This document shows positions 6,180 to 12,947 of a stretch of DNA of 20,473 bases, in pieces; position 1 is the stretch's first letter, and each line of letters opens with the position of its first letter. The position numbers and the translations under genes were made by a program. This stretch comes from Bacteroidales bacterium UBA2716. GTDB lineage: Bacteria > Bacteroidota > Bacteroidia > Bacteroidales > UBA932. The notes beneath the pieces were generated by a model. It had not been told where the DNA came from. It worked only from the letters and a program-made list of their open reading frames with translations, and did no database searches. The DNA lies in NCBI GenBank assembly GCA_002354005.1, contig DEKS01000085.1, forward strand, positions 21,680-42,152, in the 5' to 3' direction.

Positions 6180-8119
6180 TTCTTGCGGCCGCTATAGCCT
6201 TTTTCCTGCAGGCGCCTCCGGATACCCTGGCGCCTGCGGCCGTGTATGCCGTGAAGGAGCTGCCGGTGGTGCGGGCCACGGAGACCGTGCAGGTGGATAC
6301 GCTGGTGCAGACCCCCCGGGCCGTGGCGGACCTGCTTCGCGTTTTTACCGGCGTGCAGGTGAAGGATTATGGCGGCGCGGGCGGCCTCAAAACCGTGAAT
6401 GTGCGCAGCCTGGGCAGCGAGCATGTGGGCATTTTCCTGGACGGCATCCAGGTGGACAACGCCCAGAACATGCAGGTGGACCTGGGCCGATTCTCCACCG
6501 ACGGGCTGGGCAGCGTTTCCCTCTATAACGGGCAGAAAACCAGTCGTTTGCAAACCGCCAAGGAGTACGCCAGCGGGGCGGCCGTGCATTTGGAATCGGC
6601 TGTTCCGGTGACCTCCGGCGGGCGGGTACGGCTCCGGGGCGGCACCTTGGGCAGCGTGAACCCCTCCGTGTTGTGGGACCAGCGGCTTTCCGGACGGCTC
6701 ATGCTGCGGACATCGGCAGACTTCCTCTACAGCGCGGGCCGCTACAAATACCCTTGCTTTGACACCACCCTGGTGCGGGAAAACGGCGACATTCGGAGCC
6801 TCCGGCTGGAAGCCCAGCTCTTTGGCCGGGTACAAGGCGGCGCGTGGCAGGTCCGGGTCTATGGCTACGGTTCCGAGCGCGGCTTCCCGGGTCCGGTCAT
6901 CCGGCGCCTTTCCTTCCCCTTCAGCGCAGAACGCCAGGCCGACCAGGACCTCTTTGTGCAGGGTGGCTGGACGCAGGAATGGACGGGACGATACAGTACG
7001 GCTATCCGCTTCAAATACGCCAACAACTACACCCATTACAACACCCATCCGGAGAAAAACCCCATGGCGCTGCCCTACAACCTGCATTATCGGCAGCAGT
7101 CCGGGTATTTCTCGCTGGCCCAGTCTTTTGTGCTGGCAGGGCCCTGCTCCTTGGATTTGAGCACGGATGTGCAGCGGAGCGCCCTGGACTCCGACGTGGG
7201 GCAGTTTGTGACGCCGCGCCGGACCACGTTTACAGGCGCCTTGGCGACGCGTGTGGTGTGGTCCCGCTTCCGGGCGGCGGCGCACCTGGTGTACGAGGGC
7301 GCGTGGGACCACTTTGCTTCTCCGCAAGCCGGCGGTTGGAGCCGGACCAACACGTACAGGGACAGCTGGATGCCCTCCCTGAGCCTCTTCTGGGCGCCGC
7401 TCCCGTGGCTGGAGGCCGATGCCTTTGTGAAGCGCAGCTATCGGCTCCCCTCCTTTAACGACCTCTATTACAGCCTCATGGGCAATGCGAACCTGGTGCC
7501 GGAGGCGGCGCTGCAGGTAGGGGCCGACGTCCGCCTGGCCTTCCATCCGGGCGTTTGGGAGCTGGACCTCCGCGTCTCTCCGTATTATAACCGTGTGAGC
7601 AACAAGATTGTGGCCATTCCCACCCTGTCGCAGTTCCGCTGGACCATGCTCAACGTGGGCCTGGTGGATATTACCGGTGCCGATGTGAAAGCCTCCGCCG
7701 CCTGGCACAGCGGGCCGTGGCGGGCTTCCGGGACGCTTCGCTACAGCTTCCAGCAGGCGCTGGACCACAGCACGCCCGGCAGCCAGACCTGGGGCAACCA
7801 GATTCCCTACATTCCGTGTCACAGCGGGAGCGTATCCCTGGGCTTGGGGTGGAAGGACCTGGCGTTCACTTGGGACAGTTCCTTTACCGGCGGGCGCTGG
7901 TCCCGCACGGCCAACACGCCGGACTATTACCTGGTCCCATGGAGCCTGAGCAGCGCGACGGCCCAGTATATCCTGCGCTTTCCAGGACGGGCGGCCGCTG
8001 GCCGTTCCCTCCTGCTGGGCGTTACCATCGACAATGTGTTCAACACCCCTTACCAAATTGTCCAGGGCTACCCCATGCCCGGACTCAACGCGCAGCTTTC
8101 CGCCACCTTCCGCTGGTAG
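6176..8119 (+). CDS. btuB: BtuB-like TonB-dependent cobalamin receptor
   Basis: A TonB-dependent outer-membrane receptor of about 647 residues, close to the size of E. coli BtuB and without the N-terminal CarboxypepD-like domain of SusC proteins. The plug region includes AVADLLRVFTGVQVKDYGG, VNVRSLGSEHVGIFLDGIQV and GSVSLYNGQKT; the barrel ends in LNAQLSATFRW with a terminal aromatic residue. I chose the GTG at 6176, which overlaps the btuG stop (GTGA) and yields a short hydrophobic signal ending FFLQA. A TTG at 6149 would add nine residues and is less likely. There is no basic residue in the n-region either way, which is unusual. It imports cobalamin handed over by BtuG, using TonB energy. 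Followed by repeat copy 3. Confidence 0.9.
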   Translation: MILAAAIAFFLQAPPDTLAPAAVYAVKELPVVRATETVQVDTLVQTPRAVADLLRVFTGVQVKDYGGAGGLKTVNVRSLGSEHVGIFLDGIQVDNAQNMQVDLGRFSTDGLGSVSLYNGQKTSRLQTAKEYASGAAVHLESAVPVTSGGRVRLRGGTLGSVNPSVLWDQRLSGRLMLRTSADFLYSAGRYKYPCFDTTLVRENGDIRSLRLEAQLFGRVQGGAWQVRVYGYGSERGFPGPVIRRLSFPFSAERQADQDLFVQGGWTQEWTGRYSTAIRFKYANNYTHYNTHPEKNPMALPYNLHYRQQSGYFSLAQSFVLAGPCSLDLSTDVQRSALDSDVGQFVTPRRTTFTGALATRVVWSRFRAAAHLVYEGAWDHFASPQAGGWSRTNTYRDSWMPSLSLFWAPLPWLEADAFVKRSYRLPSFNDLYYSLMGNANLVPEAALQVGADVRLAFHPGVWELDLRVSPYYNRVSNKIVAIPTLSQFRWTMLNVGLVDITGADVKASAAWHSGPWRASGTLRYSFQQALDHSTPGSQTWGNQIPYIPCHSGSVSLGLGWKDLAFTWDSSFTGGRWSRTANTPDYYLVPWSLSSATAQYILRFPGRAAAGRSLLLGVTIDNVFNTPYQIVQGYPMPGLNAQLSATFRW

Positions 8120-8130
8120 GAGCGATGTTC

Positions 8131-8237
8131 GCTGGCTGACAAGTAGCTCATAGTCAACCGTTTACAGAAAATCCTCGGCGCAAATGGAGCCGAGGATTTT
8201 TTATAAAATACTGAGGGTCAATGGTTTATTGACCAGT
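8131..8237 (+). repeat. 107-bp hairpin repeat, copy 3
   Basis: Third copy of the 107-bp element, in the orientation of copy 1. The left 50 bases match copy 2 at 44 positions; the right arm (last 37 bases) has diverged to about half. The ends are GCTGG and GACCAGT. The 9-nt loop reads GCAAATGGA, the reverse complement of the copy 2 loop in the same orientation. It lies between the convergent btuB and nagB genes and begins 11 bases after the btuB stop. Confidence 0.8.
8168..8200. terminator. Bidirectional terminator shared by btuB and nagB (inside repeat copy 3)
   Basis: A 12-bp perfect stem AAAATCCTCGGC/GCCGAGGATTTT with a 9-nt loop and a T-run on the plus strand, and the complementary A-tract on the left for the minus strand. 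Placed between two convergent genes it can end both transcripts. Confidence 0.7.
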
Positions 8238-8242
8238 GCCGT

Positions 8243-9037
8243 TTAGCGATTCTCCGCGGCCTCTACGGCTTTGAAGTAGCGGTAGCTGCTCACCTTGACC
8301 TCGCTGATGGAGTTTTCGTCGCACACGATGGTGCCGGCGGGGTGGTTCTGCAGGCCGCTCAGGGTGCAGTAGTGGCTCATGGGACCCTCGATGGCATCCT
8401 TGAGGGCGCGGGCTTTCTTGGAGCCGAAGGCCAGGATGACCACTTCCTTGGAACTGAGCACGGTGGCGACGCCCACGGTAAGGGCCTGTGCAGGCACGGC
8501 CTCCGGGTTGCCCCCGAAGAAGCGGGCGTTGACCTCGCGGGTGTCCTGGGTGAGGGTGACCACGCGGGTGCGGCTGCTCAGGGAAGAGAAGGGCTCGTTG
8601 AAGGCAATGTGGCCGTCTTCGCCCACGCCGCCCAGGAACAGGTCAAAACCGCCGGCCTTTACAATGGCTTCTTCGTAGGCGGCGCATTCGGCCTCGATGT
8701 CCTTGGCGTTGCCGTTGAGGATATGGATATTCTCGGGTTTTTCGTCAATGTGGTCGAACAGGTACTTGTGCATGAAGCTGTGGTAGCTTTCCGGGTGCGA
8801 TTCCGGCAGGCCCACATACTCGTCCATGTTGAAGGATATGACGTTTTTGAAGGAGAGTTCCCCGGCTTTGACCATGCGGATGAGTTCTGCATAGGTTTCA
8901 ATAGGAGTGGAACCGGTGCAAAGACCAATGACGAAAGGCTCGCTGGTGCGGGCGGCTTTTTCTTTGATTTTGGCTGCGATGTAGTGGGCAGCCCACAGAG
9001 AACCCTCGGCGGAGTTCTGGCGGATAATAACTTTCAT
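8243..9037 (-). CDS. nagB: Glucosamine-6-phosphate deaminase
   Basis: A 264-residue cytoplasmic enzyme converting glucosamine-6-phosphate to fructose-6-phosphate and ammonia. All catalytic residues are present and fall at the same numbers as in E. coli NagB: Asp72 (FNMDEYVGLP), Asp141 and His143 (GVGEDGHIAFNEP), and Glu148. The phosphate-binding loop LCTGSTPIETY is at 39-49. It is last in a minus-strand cluster with a NagB-like/PIG-L fusion and a phosphodiesterase, but has its own promoter and a palindromic leader, so it can be expressed independently. It links amino-sugar breakdown to glycolysis. Confidence 0.97.
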   Translation of the reverse strand: MKVIIRQNSAEGSLWAAHYIAAKIKEKAARTSEPFVIGLCTGSTPIETYAELIRMVKAGELSFKNVISFNMDEYVGLPESHPESYHSFMHKYLFDHIDEKPENIHILNGNAKDIEAECAAYEEAIVKAGGFDLFLGGVGEDGHIAFNEPFSSLSSRTRVVTLTQDTREVNARFFGGNPEAVPAQALTVGVATVLSSKEVVILAFGSKKARALKDAIEGPMSHYCTLSGLQNHPAGTIVCDENSISEVKVSSYRYFKAVEAAENR

Positions 9038-9066
9038 ACTTTTAAAATGTTAAGTAAAAAATTAAA

Positions 9067-9100
9067 CCGGAATTCCATACAACGGCGGTAGGAATTCCGG
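9067..9100 (-). promoter_or_regulatory. Twin palindromes / hairpin in the nagB leader
   Basis: CCGGAATTCC and GGAATTCCGG form a perfect 10+10 inverted repeat with a 14-base gap; each half itself contains the palindrome GGAATTCC (centres 22 bp apart). On the minus strand the second arm is followed by TTTAATTTTTT. It could act as the terminator of the upstream fusion gene, as an attenuator in the nagB leader, or as a pair of repressor operators on the same DNA face. Confidence 0.6.
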
Positions 9101-9104
9101 AACG

Positions 9105-9112
9105 CAAAGTTA
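9105..9112 (-). promoter_or_regulatory. -7 promoter element of nagB
   Basis: TAACTTTG on the minus strand fits TAnnTTTG and lies just before the twin palindromes, so transcription would start at about 9099 with a leader of about 60 bases. The -33 region is AT-rich without a clear TTTG. Confidence 0.5.
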
Positions 9113-9130
9113 TTAATTTTTTACAAAAAA

Positions 9131-11056
9131 CTAATATAATTTCAGGAAAACTTCAATGGCTTGATATTCAGCCATTCCCAGCTGGTCGTACAGGCGGGCG
9201 GTGTTGGAGGTACGTTCCTCGGCCCGCTGCCAGAACTCGCGCGGGTCCTCTCCCGGGAACGGCACGATGTCTTTCTGGGAAAGGTGGCGGAAGATGGCGT
9301 GGCGCTTTTTGACAACCTCGTCCGGGGACAGCGGAACGGCCATGTCCACGCGGCCCAGTTCCCATTCCATCCAGGCGCCGCGGTACAGCCAGACATGCGT
9401 TTTGGCGGTCCAGGCGGCTCCTTCTTCCTTGAGCTGTTCCAGGGCATCCAGGGCGGCCTCCGTGCACACGCGGTGCGTGCCGTGCGGGTCTGCCAGGTCT
9501 CCGGCCATAAAGATCATGTCCGGTTTGAGCTCGTTCATCAGTTGTTTGATGATGTCTACATCGGCCTGGGTACGGGGATTCTTCTTGATGCCGCCGCTCT
9601 CGTAGAACGGGAGGTTGAGGAAGTGGGCGTTGGTGTTGTCGTTCAGGCCGAAGGAGCGCACGGCGCCGCGGGCTTCGCTGCGACGGATGGCGCCCTTCAT
9701 TTCCAGCAGTGCACGGGGCTCCGGTTCGCCGGGGACCTTGCTCTCCACCAGTTTTTTCACCTCTTCGAATTTATCGGCAAAACCCAGCTGGAAGGCGCAG
9801 TCCATGTGTTGGAGCACAACGTCGTCGTGGACGGCTACGTTGCCGGAGGTTTCGTAGGCTACGTGCACGTTGTGGCCCTGGGACACCAGGCGGATGAAGG
9901 TGCCGCCCATGGAGATGACGTCGTCGTCCGGGTGGGGCGAGAAGATGAGCACCGTCTTGGGGAAGGGGATGGCCTTCACGGGACGTGTGGAGTCATCGGC
10001 ATTGGGCTTGCCGCCGGGCCAGCCGGTGATGGTATGCTGGAGGTCGTTGAATACGTCGATGTTGATTTTGTCGAAGGGGCCGGCCTTCTCCAAAAGCTCG
10101 CTCAGGTTGTTGTTCAGATAGTCCTTTTCCGTGAGTTTGAGGATGGGCTTGCCGGTGACCTCGCACAGCCACACGACGGCCTTGCGGATGAACTTGGGCG
10201 TCCAGTCGCAGGGGCCTACCAGCCAGGGGGCAACGCTCCGGGTGAGCAGGCTGGCAGCAGTTTCGTCCACATAGAAAGAGATGTGGTCGTGCTGCTGAAG
10301 CAGGGAGGCGGGGCAGTCGGTGGTGACAGGGCCTTCCGCAATGGCTTTCACGGCGGCGGCTTTGTCTTCGCCCCAGGCCATGAGGATGATGCGCTTGGCG
10401 CTGAGCATGGTGCTGATGCCCATAGTGATGGCTTTGTCCGGCGTGGCGGCGATGTCGCCGTTGAAATTGCCGGCCTGGCGCTTGCGGGAACCGTAGGAGA
10501 GGCGTACCACGCGTGTGCGGGTCTTCTCATTGGACCCGGCCTCGTTGAAGCCCACCTGGCCTTGTTCGCCAACCCCGATTACCAGCAGGTCCAGGTTGCG
10601 GGCAAGCGCGTCAAAGCGGGTGCAGTATTCCCCCAGGTTTTCCTTGGAAACGGCGCCGTCCGGCAGATGGACATTCTCTTTGAGGATATCCACCTTGTCC
10701 AAAAGGGCCTCGTGGATGCGGTGGTTGCGGCTTTGTGCGTCTCCGGTGGACGAGGGATAGTACTCGTCGATGGAGACTACCTCCACGTTCTTGAAAGAGA
10801 CCTTTCCTGCGGCGCAGCGGCGCGCCAGCTCATTATACAGCGACATGGGCGTGGCGCCGGTGGTGAGGCCCAGGCGGAAGAGGCCGTCCTTGTTGCTGTT
10901 GATGGCGTCTACAATAAAATCGGCAATGGCATAGGACGCCGGACGGGATTCCGGGTACACGTGCGTCCAGATTTTCTCATACGTGTGAAGGATGCCTGCA
11001 GGCAAGTCTTTCTCGATGAGACCGCCCTCATAGGGCAGTGTGAAGTGTTTGGCCAT
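9131..11056 (-). CDS. NagB-like domain fused to a PIG-L/LmbE deacetylase domain
   Basis: A 641-residue two-domain cytoplasmic protein. Residues about 25-290 are a NagB/6-phosphogluconolactonase-like fold: LTTGATPMSLYNEL is the phosphate loop and Asp97 (SIDEYYPS) is kept. The catalytic signature is changed to GEQGQVGFNEAG, so the positions of NagB Asp141 and His143 are Gln165 and Gln167; only the Glu remains (Glu172). This domain is probably not a standard deaminase and may sense or bind sugar phosphates. Residues about 365-640 are a PIG-L deacetylase with the zinc motif HPDDD (375-379) and DPHGTH (523-528), a family that removes acetyl groups from N-acetylglucosamine compounds. Its ATG is 4 bases after the stop of the phosphodiesterase gene, so they form an operon. 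Similar long fusions are known in Bacteroidetes. Confidence 0.9.
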   Translation of the reverse strand: MAKHFTLPYEGGLIEKDLPAGILHTYEKIWTHVYPESRPASYAIADFIVDAINSNKDGLFRLGLTTGATPMSLYNELARRCAAGKVSFKNVEVVSIDEYYPSSTGDAQSRNHRIHEALLDKVDILKENVHLPDGAVSKENLGEYCTRFDALARNLDLLVIGVGEQGQVGFNEAGSNEKTRTRVVRLSYGSRKRQAGNFNGDIAATPDKAITMGISTMLSAKRIILMAWGEDKAAAVKAIAEGPVTTDCPASLLQQHDHISFYVDETAASLLTRSVAPWLVGPCDWTPKFIRKAVVWLCEVTGKPILKLTEKDYLNNNLSELLEKAGPFDKINIDVFNDLQHTITGWPGGKPNADDSTRPVKAIPFPKTVLIFSPHPDDDVISMGGTFIRLVSQGHNVHVAYETSGNVAVHDDVVLQHMDCAFQLGFADKFEEVKKLVESKVPGEPEPRALLEMKGAIRRSEARGAVRSFGLNDNTNAHFLNLPFYESGGIKKNPRTQADVDIIKQLMNELKPDMIFMAGDLADPHGTHRVCTEAALDALEQLKEEGAAWTAKTHVWLYRGAWMEWELGRVDMAVPLSPDEVVKKRHAIFRHLSQKDIVPFPGEDPREFWQRAEERTSNTARLYDQLGMAEYQAIEVFLKLY

Positions 11057-11060
11057 AGTT

Positions 11061-12278
11061 TTATTTAAGGATATGTTGAATGCGTTCCAGTTTTCCGTCC
11101 ACCGGCGCAGGCTCTACGCCCAGCAGTTTGCAGAGCAGGGGATACAGGTCGATGTTGCGGAAGGCCGACTTTTCGCCCTCCGTGAAGGGGGCCTCATAGC
11201 CCACCTTGAAGTCCGGGCCCACCGCGCGGAAGGCCACCATCATGTCCGTTTCCTTGCAGTCGAAGCCGTGGGCGCCGTGGTTGCGGGACGGGGCAAAGTT
11301 GAACTGCCAGCCAAGGTCCGGACTCACGATAAGGTCTCCCAGGCGGTTGGAGGTGCCATAGTGCAGGTATTCAGGGACTTCTCCGTGTTTCCATACGTGG
11401 AGGTGCTCCACCTGGGACAGGCGGTTGTACAGGCTGTCTGCATAGCCTTCCTTGGCCCAGATGCTGGTGGGAAGGCTGCCCACCACTTTCCGCGTCCATT
11501 CCTGCGGCATTACGTCGTACCAGCCAATGAAGCGGTCCGGGGAAATTTCCGTCATGCCGTGGTCGCCGGCCAGGATAAAGTTGATGCGGTTTCCGTGCGG
11601 CAGGGCCTTCAGGCGCAGGTACAGGGCGTGCATGAGGCTGTCCATGTGCTCCGCCATGGCTTTGGTTTCCGGGGAGAAGGGGCCGTGCACATGGCCCTGG
11701 TGGTCGGGTTCGTCAAAGTAGCCCATCACCAGCTGGGGGCGTTCCTCTTCCGGGAGGCTCATCAGGCGCACAATTTCGTCTACGCGCTCATCGAAGTTCC
11801 AGTGGGGTTTCTGGTCCCAGTGGCGCCAGTAAGTAGGGTATTCATTCCCCTTTGGGCCGATGGCAATATCCGAGCCCACCCAGTATACCACGCCGCATTT
11901 GACGCCTTGCTTCTGGGCGGTAATCCAGATGGGCTCACCGCCATAATAATGGGGGTCGAAGCGGGTGTCCTTGCTGTTGATGGCGTAATTGCTGTCCGTT
12001 TCCGGGTCCCAGAAGCTGTTGTTCACCAGTCCGTGATGGTCCGGCACCAGGCCGGTGGCCATGGTGTAGTGGTTGGGGAAGGTGGAGGAGGGGAACGACG
12101 GTTCCATCCGGGCCTTCACGCCCACCGTGGCCAGGGAATCGAAGAAAGGCATGTCGTAATAATCGGCATAGTCCCAGCGGCTTCCGTCCAGGGAAATGAT
12201 GACGGTGTAGTTGGCCGGTTTACTGCCACACGCCGTTAATCCGGCCAGCAAAGCAAAGAGCAAGAGTAACTTTTTCAT
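11061..12278 (-). CDS. Ectonucleotide pyrophosphatase/phosphodiesterase-like lipoprotein
   Basis: A 405-residue lipoprotein (signal MKKLLLLFALLAGLTAC, Cys17) of the alkaline phosphatase superfamily, type I phosphodiesterase/nucleotide pyrophosphatase family. The nucleophile is Thr66 in SSTFPNHYTMATGL. Metal ligands visible are Asp31 (ISLDGSRWDY), Asp192 and His196 (EPDHQGHVHGP), Asp239 and His240 (AGDHGMTEI), and a late His in the RNHGAHGFD region. The start at 12278 was chosen over an in-frame ATG at 12419 because it begins a clean signal peptide and lies downstream of a promoter element. It cleaves phosphodiester or pyrophosphate bonds outside the cytoplasm; the substrate is unknown. Being 4 bases from the NagB-like/PIG-L gene, it may release phosphorylated or nucleotide-linked amino sugars; this is inference. 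Confidence 0.9.
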   Translation of the reverse strand: MKKLLLLFALLAGLTACGSKPANYTVIISLDGSRWDYADYYDMPFFDSLATVGVKARMEPSFPSSTFPNHYTMATGLVPDHHGLVNNSFWDPETDSNYAINSKDTRFDPHYYGGEPIWITAQKQGVKCGVVYWVGSDIAIGPKGNEYPTYWRHWDQKPHWNFDERVDEIVRLMSLPEEERPQLVMGYFDEPDHQGHVHGPFSPETKAMAEHMDSLMHALYLRLKALPHGNRINFILAGDHGMTEISPDRFIGWYDVMPQEWTRKVVGSLPTSIWAKEGYADSLYNRLSQVEHLHVWKHGEVPEYLHYGTSNRLGDLIVSPDLGWQFNFAPSRNHGAHGFDCKETDMMVAFRAVGPDFKVGYEAPFTEGEKSAFRNIDLYPLLCKLLGVEPAPVDGKLERIQHILK

Positions 12279-12297
12279 GCGTCTGTTATTTGAATAA

Positions 12298-12305
12298 CAA
12301 AAGTA
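12298..12305 (-). promoter_or_regulatory. -7 promoter element of the phosphodiesterase operon
   Basis: TACTTTTG on the minus strand matches TAnnTTTG, 19 bases before the ATG at 12278. Immediately downstream is the inverted repeat GTTATT-TG-AATAAC (12285-12298), a possible operator. Confidence 0.55.
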
Positions 12306-12317
12306 CGAAAAAACTTG

Positions 12318-12325
12318 TATATTTG
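12318..12325 (+). promoter_or_regulatory. -7 promoter element of the small beta-barrel gene
   Basis: TATATTTG on the plus strand, 22 bases before the ATG at 12348. A TTTG at 12289-12292 is 25 bases upstream, longer than the usual 19-21. The element lies only 12 bases from the divergent -7 box at 12298-12305, so the two promoters share DNA. Confidence 0.55.
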
Positions 12326-12347
12326 TGCCGATGTAATACGTAGAATT

Positions 12348-12947
12348 ATGAAGAAAACCTTTTTTCTGCTTTCGTTTGTGGCGCTCCTGTTTGCGGCCAT
12401 TCAAACAGCTGAGGCTCAAATCAGTTTAGGCATTGGCAGCGGAAGCCGCGTGTACACCTTCCAGGAAGGGAATGCTCCCGCCATGCCCGGCGCCGCGCCC
12501 TCCATCTCCATTGAGTTCGAGGCCAACTTCCGCCTGTCCAGGGTCTTTGGCGTGTCCGTAGGCGCAGACCTGGCCGGTGTCGCGGGTTACCACTTCATGA
12601 ATGACAAAAGCAAAAACCTGGGCGATATTTACCTGGAAGCCCCGGTCCGGGCCAAGCTGTACATCCCGCTGGGAAGCAAAGTGGACCTGTATATTTTTGG
12701 CGGCCCCGTGGCCTCGGTGAACCTGATCTCCGGAGATTTCCATACCACGCAAATCACGGATAACTATAAGGCCAATCCCAACCTCCGGCGCTTCGACGTC
12801 ATGCTGGGTGGCGGCGTGGGCGTGGAGATTATCCGCCACATCCGGGCCACCGTGGGCTATGACCACGGCCTCATTAACCGTGACGGCACCCCGGGCCGCA
12901 ATGTGCACACCGGCGCGCTCAAGGTGGCGGCGTATTACATGTTCTAA
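12348..12947 (+). CDS. Small outer-membrane beta-barrel protein
   Basis: A 199-residue secreted protein with a type I signal peptide (MKKTFFLLSFVALLFAAIQTAEAQ). The mature part has alternating hydrophobic strands: ISLGIGSGSRVYTF, PSISIEFEANFRL, VFGVSVGADLAGVAGYHF, DIYLEAPVRAKLYIPL, VDLYIFGGPVASVNL, RRFDVMLGGGVGVEI, HIRATVGYDHGLI, and GALKVAAYYMF with a terminal Phe. This is the layout of the OMP_b-brl porin-like family common in Bacteroidetes; its cargo or role is unknown. The start at 12348 opens the signal peptide. An ATG at 12315 would lie within the promoter. Its stop codon overlaps the stop codon of the convergent gene by 3 bases. Confidence 0.85.
   Translation: MKKTFFLLSFVALLFAAIQTAEAQISLGIGSGSRVYTFQEGNAPAMPGAAPSISIEFEANFRLSRVFGVSVGADLAGVAGYHFMNDKSKNLGDIYLEAPVRAKLYIPLGSKVDLYIFGGPVASVNLISGDFHTTQITDNYKANPNLRRFDVMLGGGVGVEIIRHIRATVGYDHGLINRDGTPGRNVHTGALKVAAYYMF

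Noticed and set aside
6158..8056. Very long open frame on the minus strand opposite btuB
   Set aside because: It is a codon-bias shadow in high-GC DNA. Its translation is His/Gly/Arg/Pro-rich with no domain pattern, while the plus strand encodes a convincing TonB-dependent receptor.
9161..11068. 635-codon open frame on the plus strand opposite the NagB-like/PIG-L gene
   Set aside because: Low-complexity Gly/Val/Ala-rich translation without motifs; the minus strand shows clear NagB-like and PIG-L signatures. The same applies to 11040-12239, 13367-14776 and 4956-6161 (minus).
12279..12419. 47-residue N-terminal extension of the phosphodiesterase
   Set aside because: It would run through the divergent promoter region and place a clean lipoprotein signal peptide in the middle of the protein.
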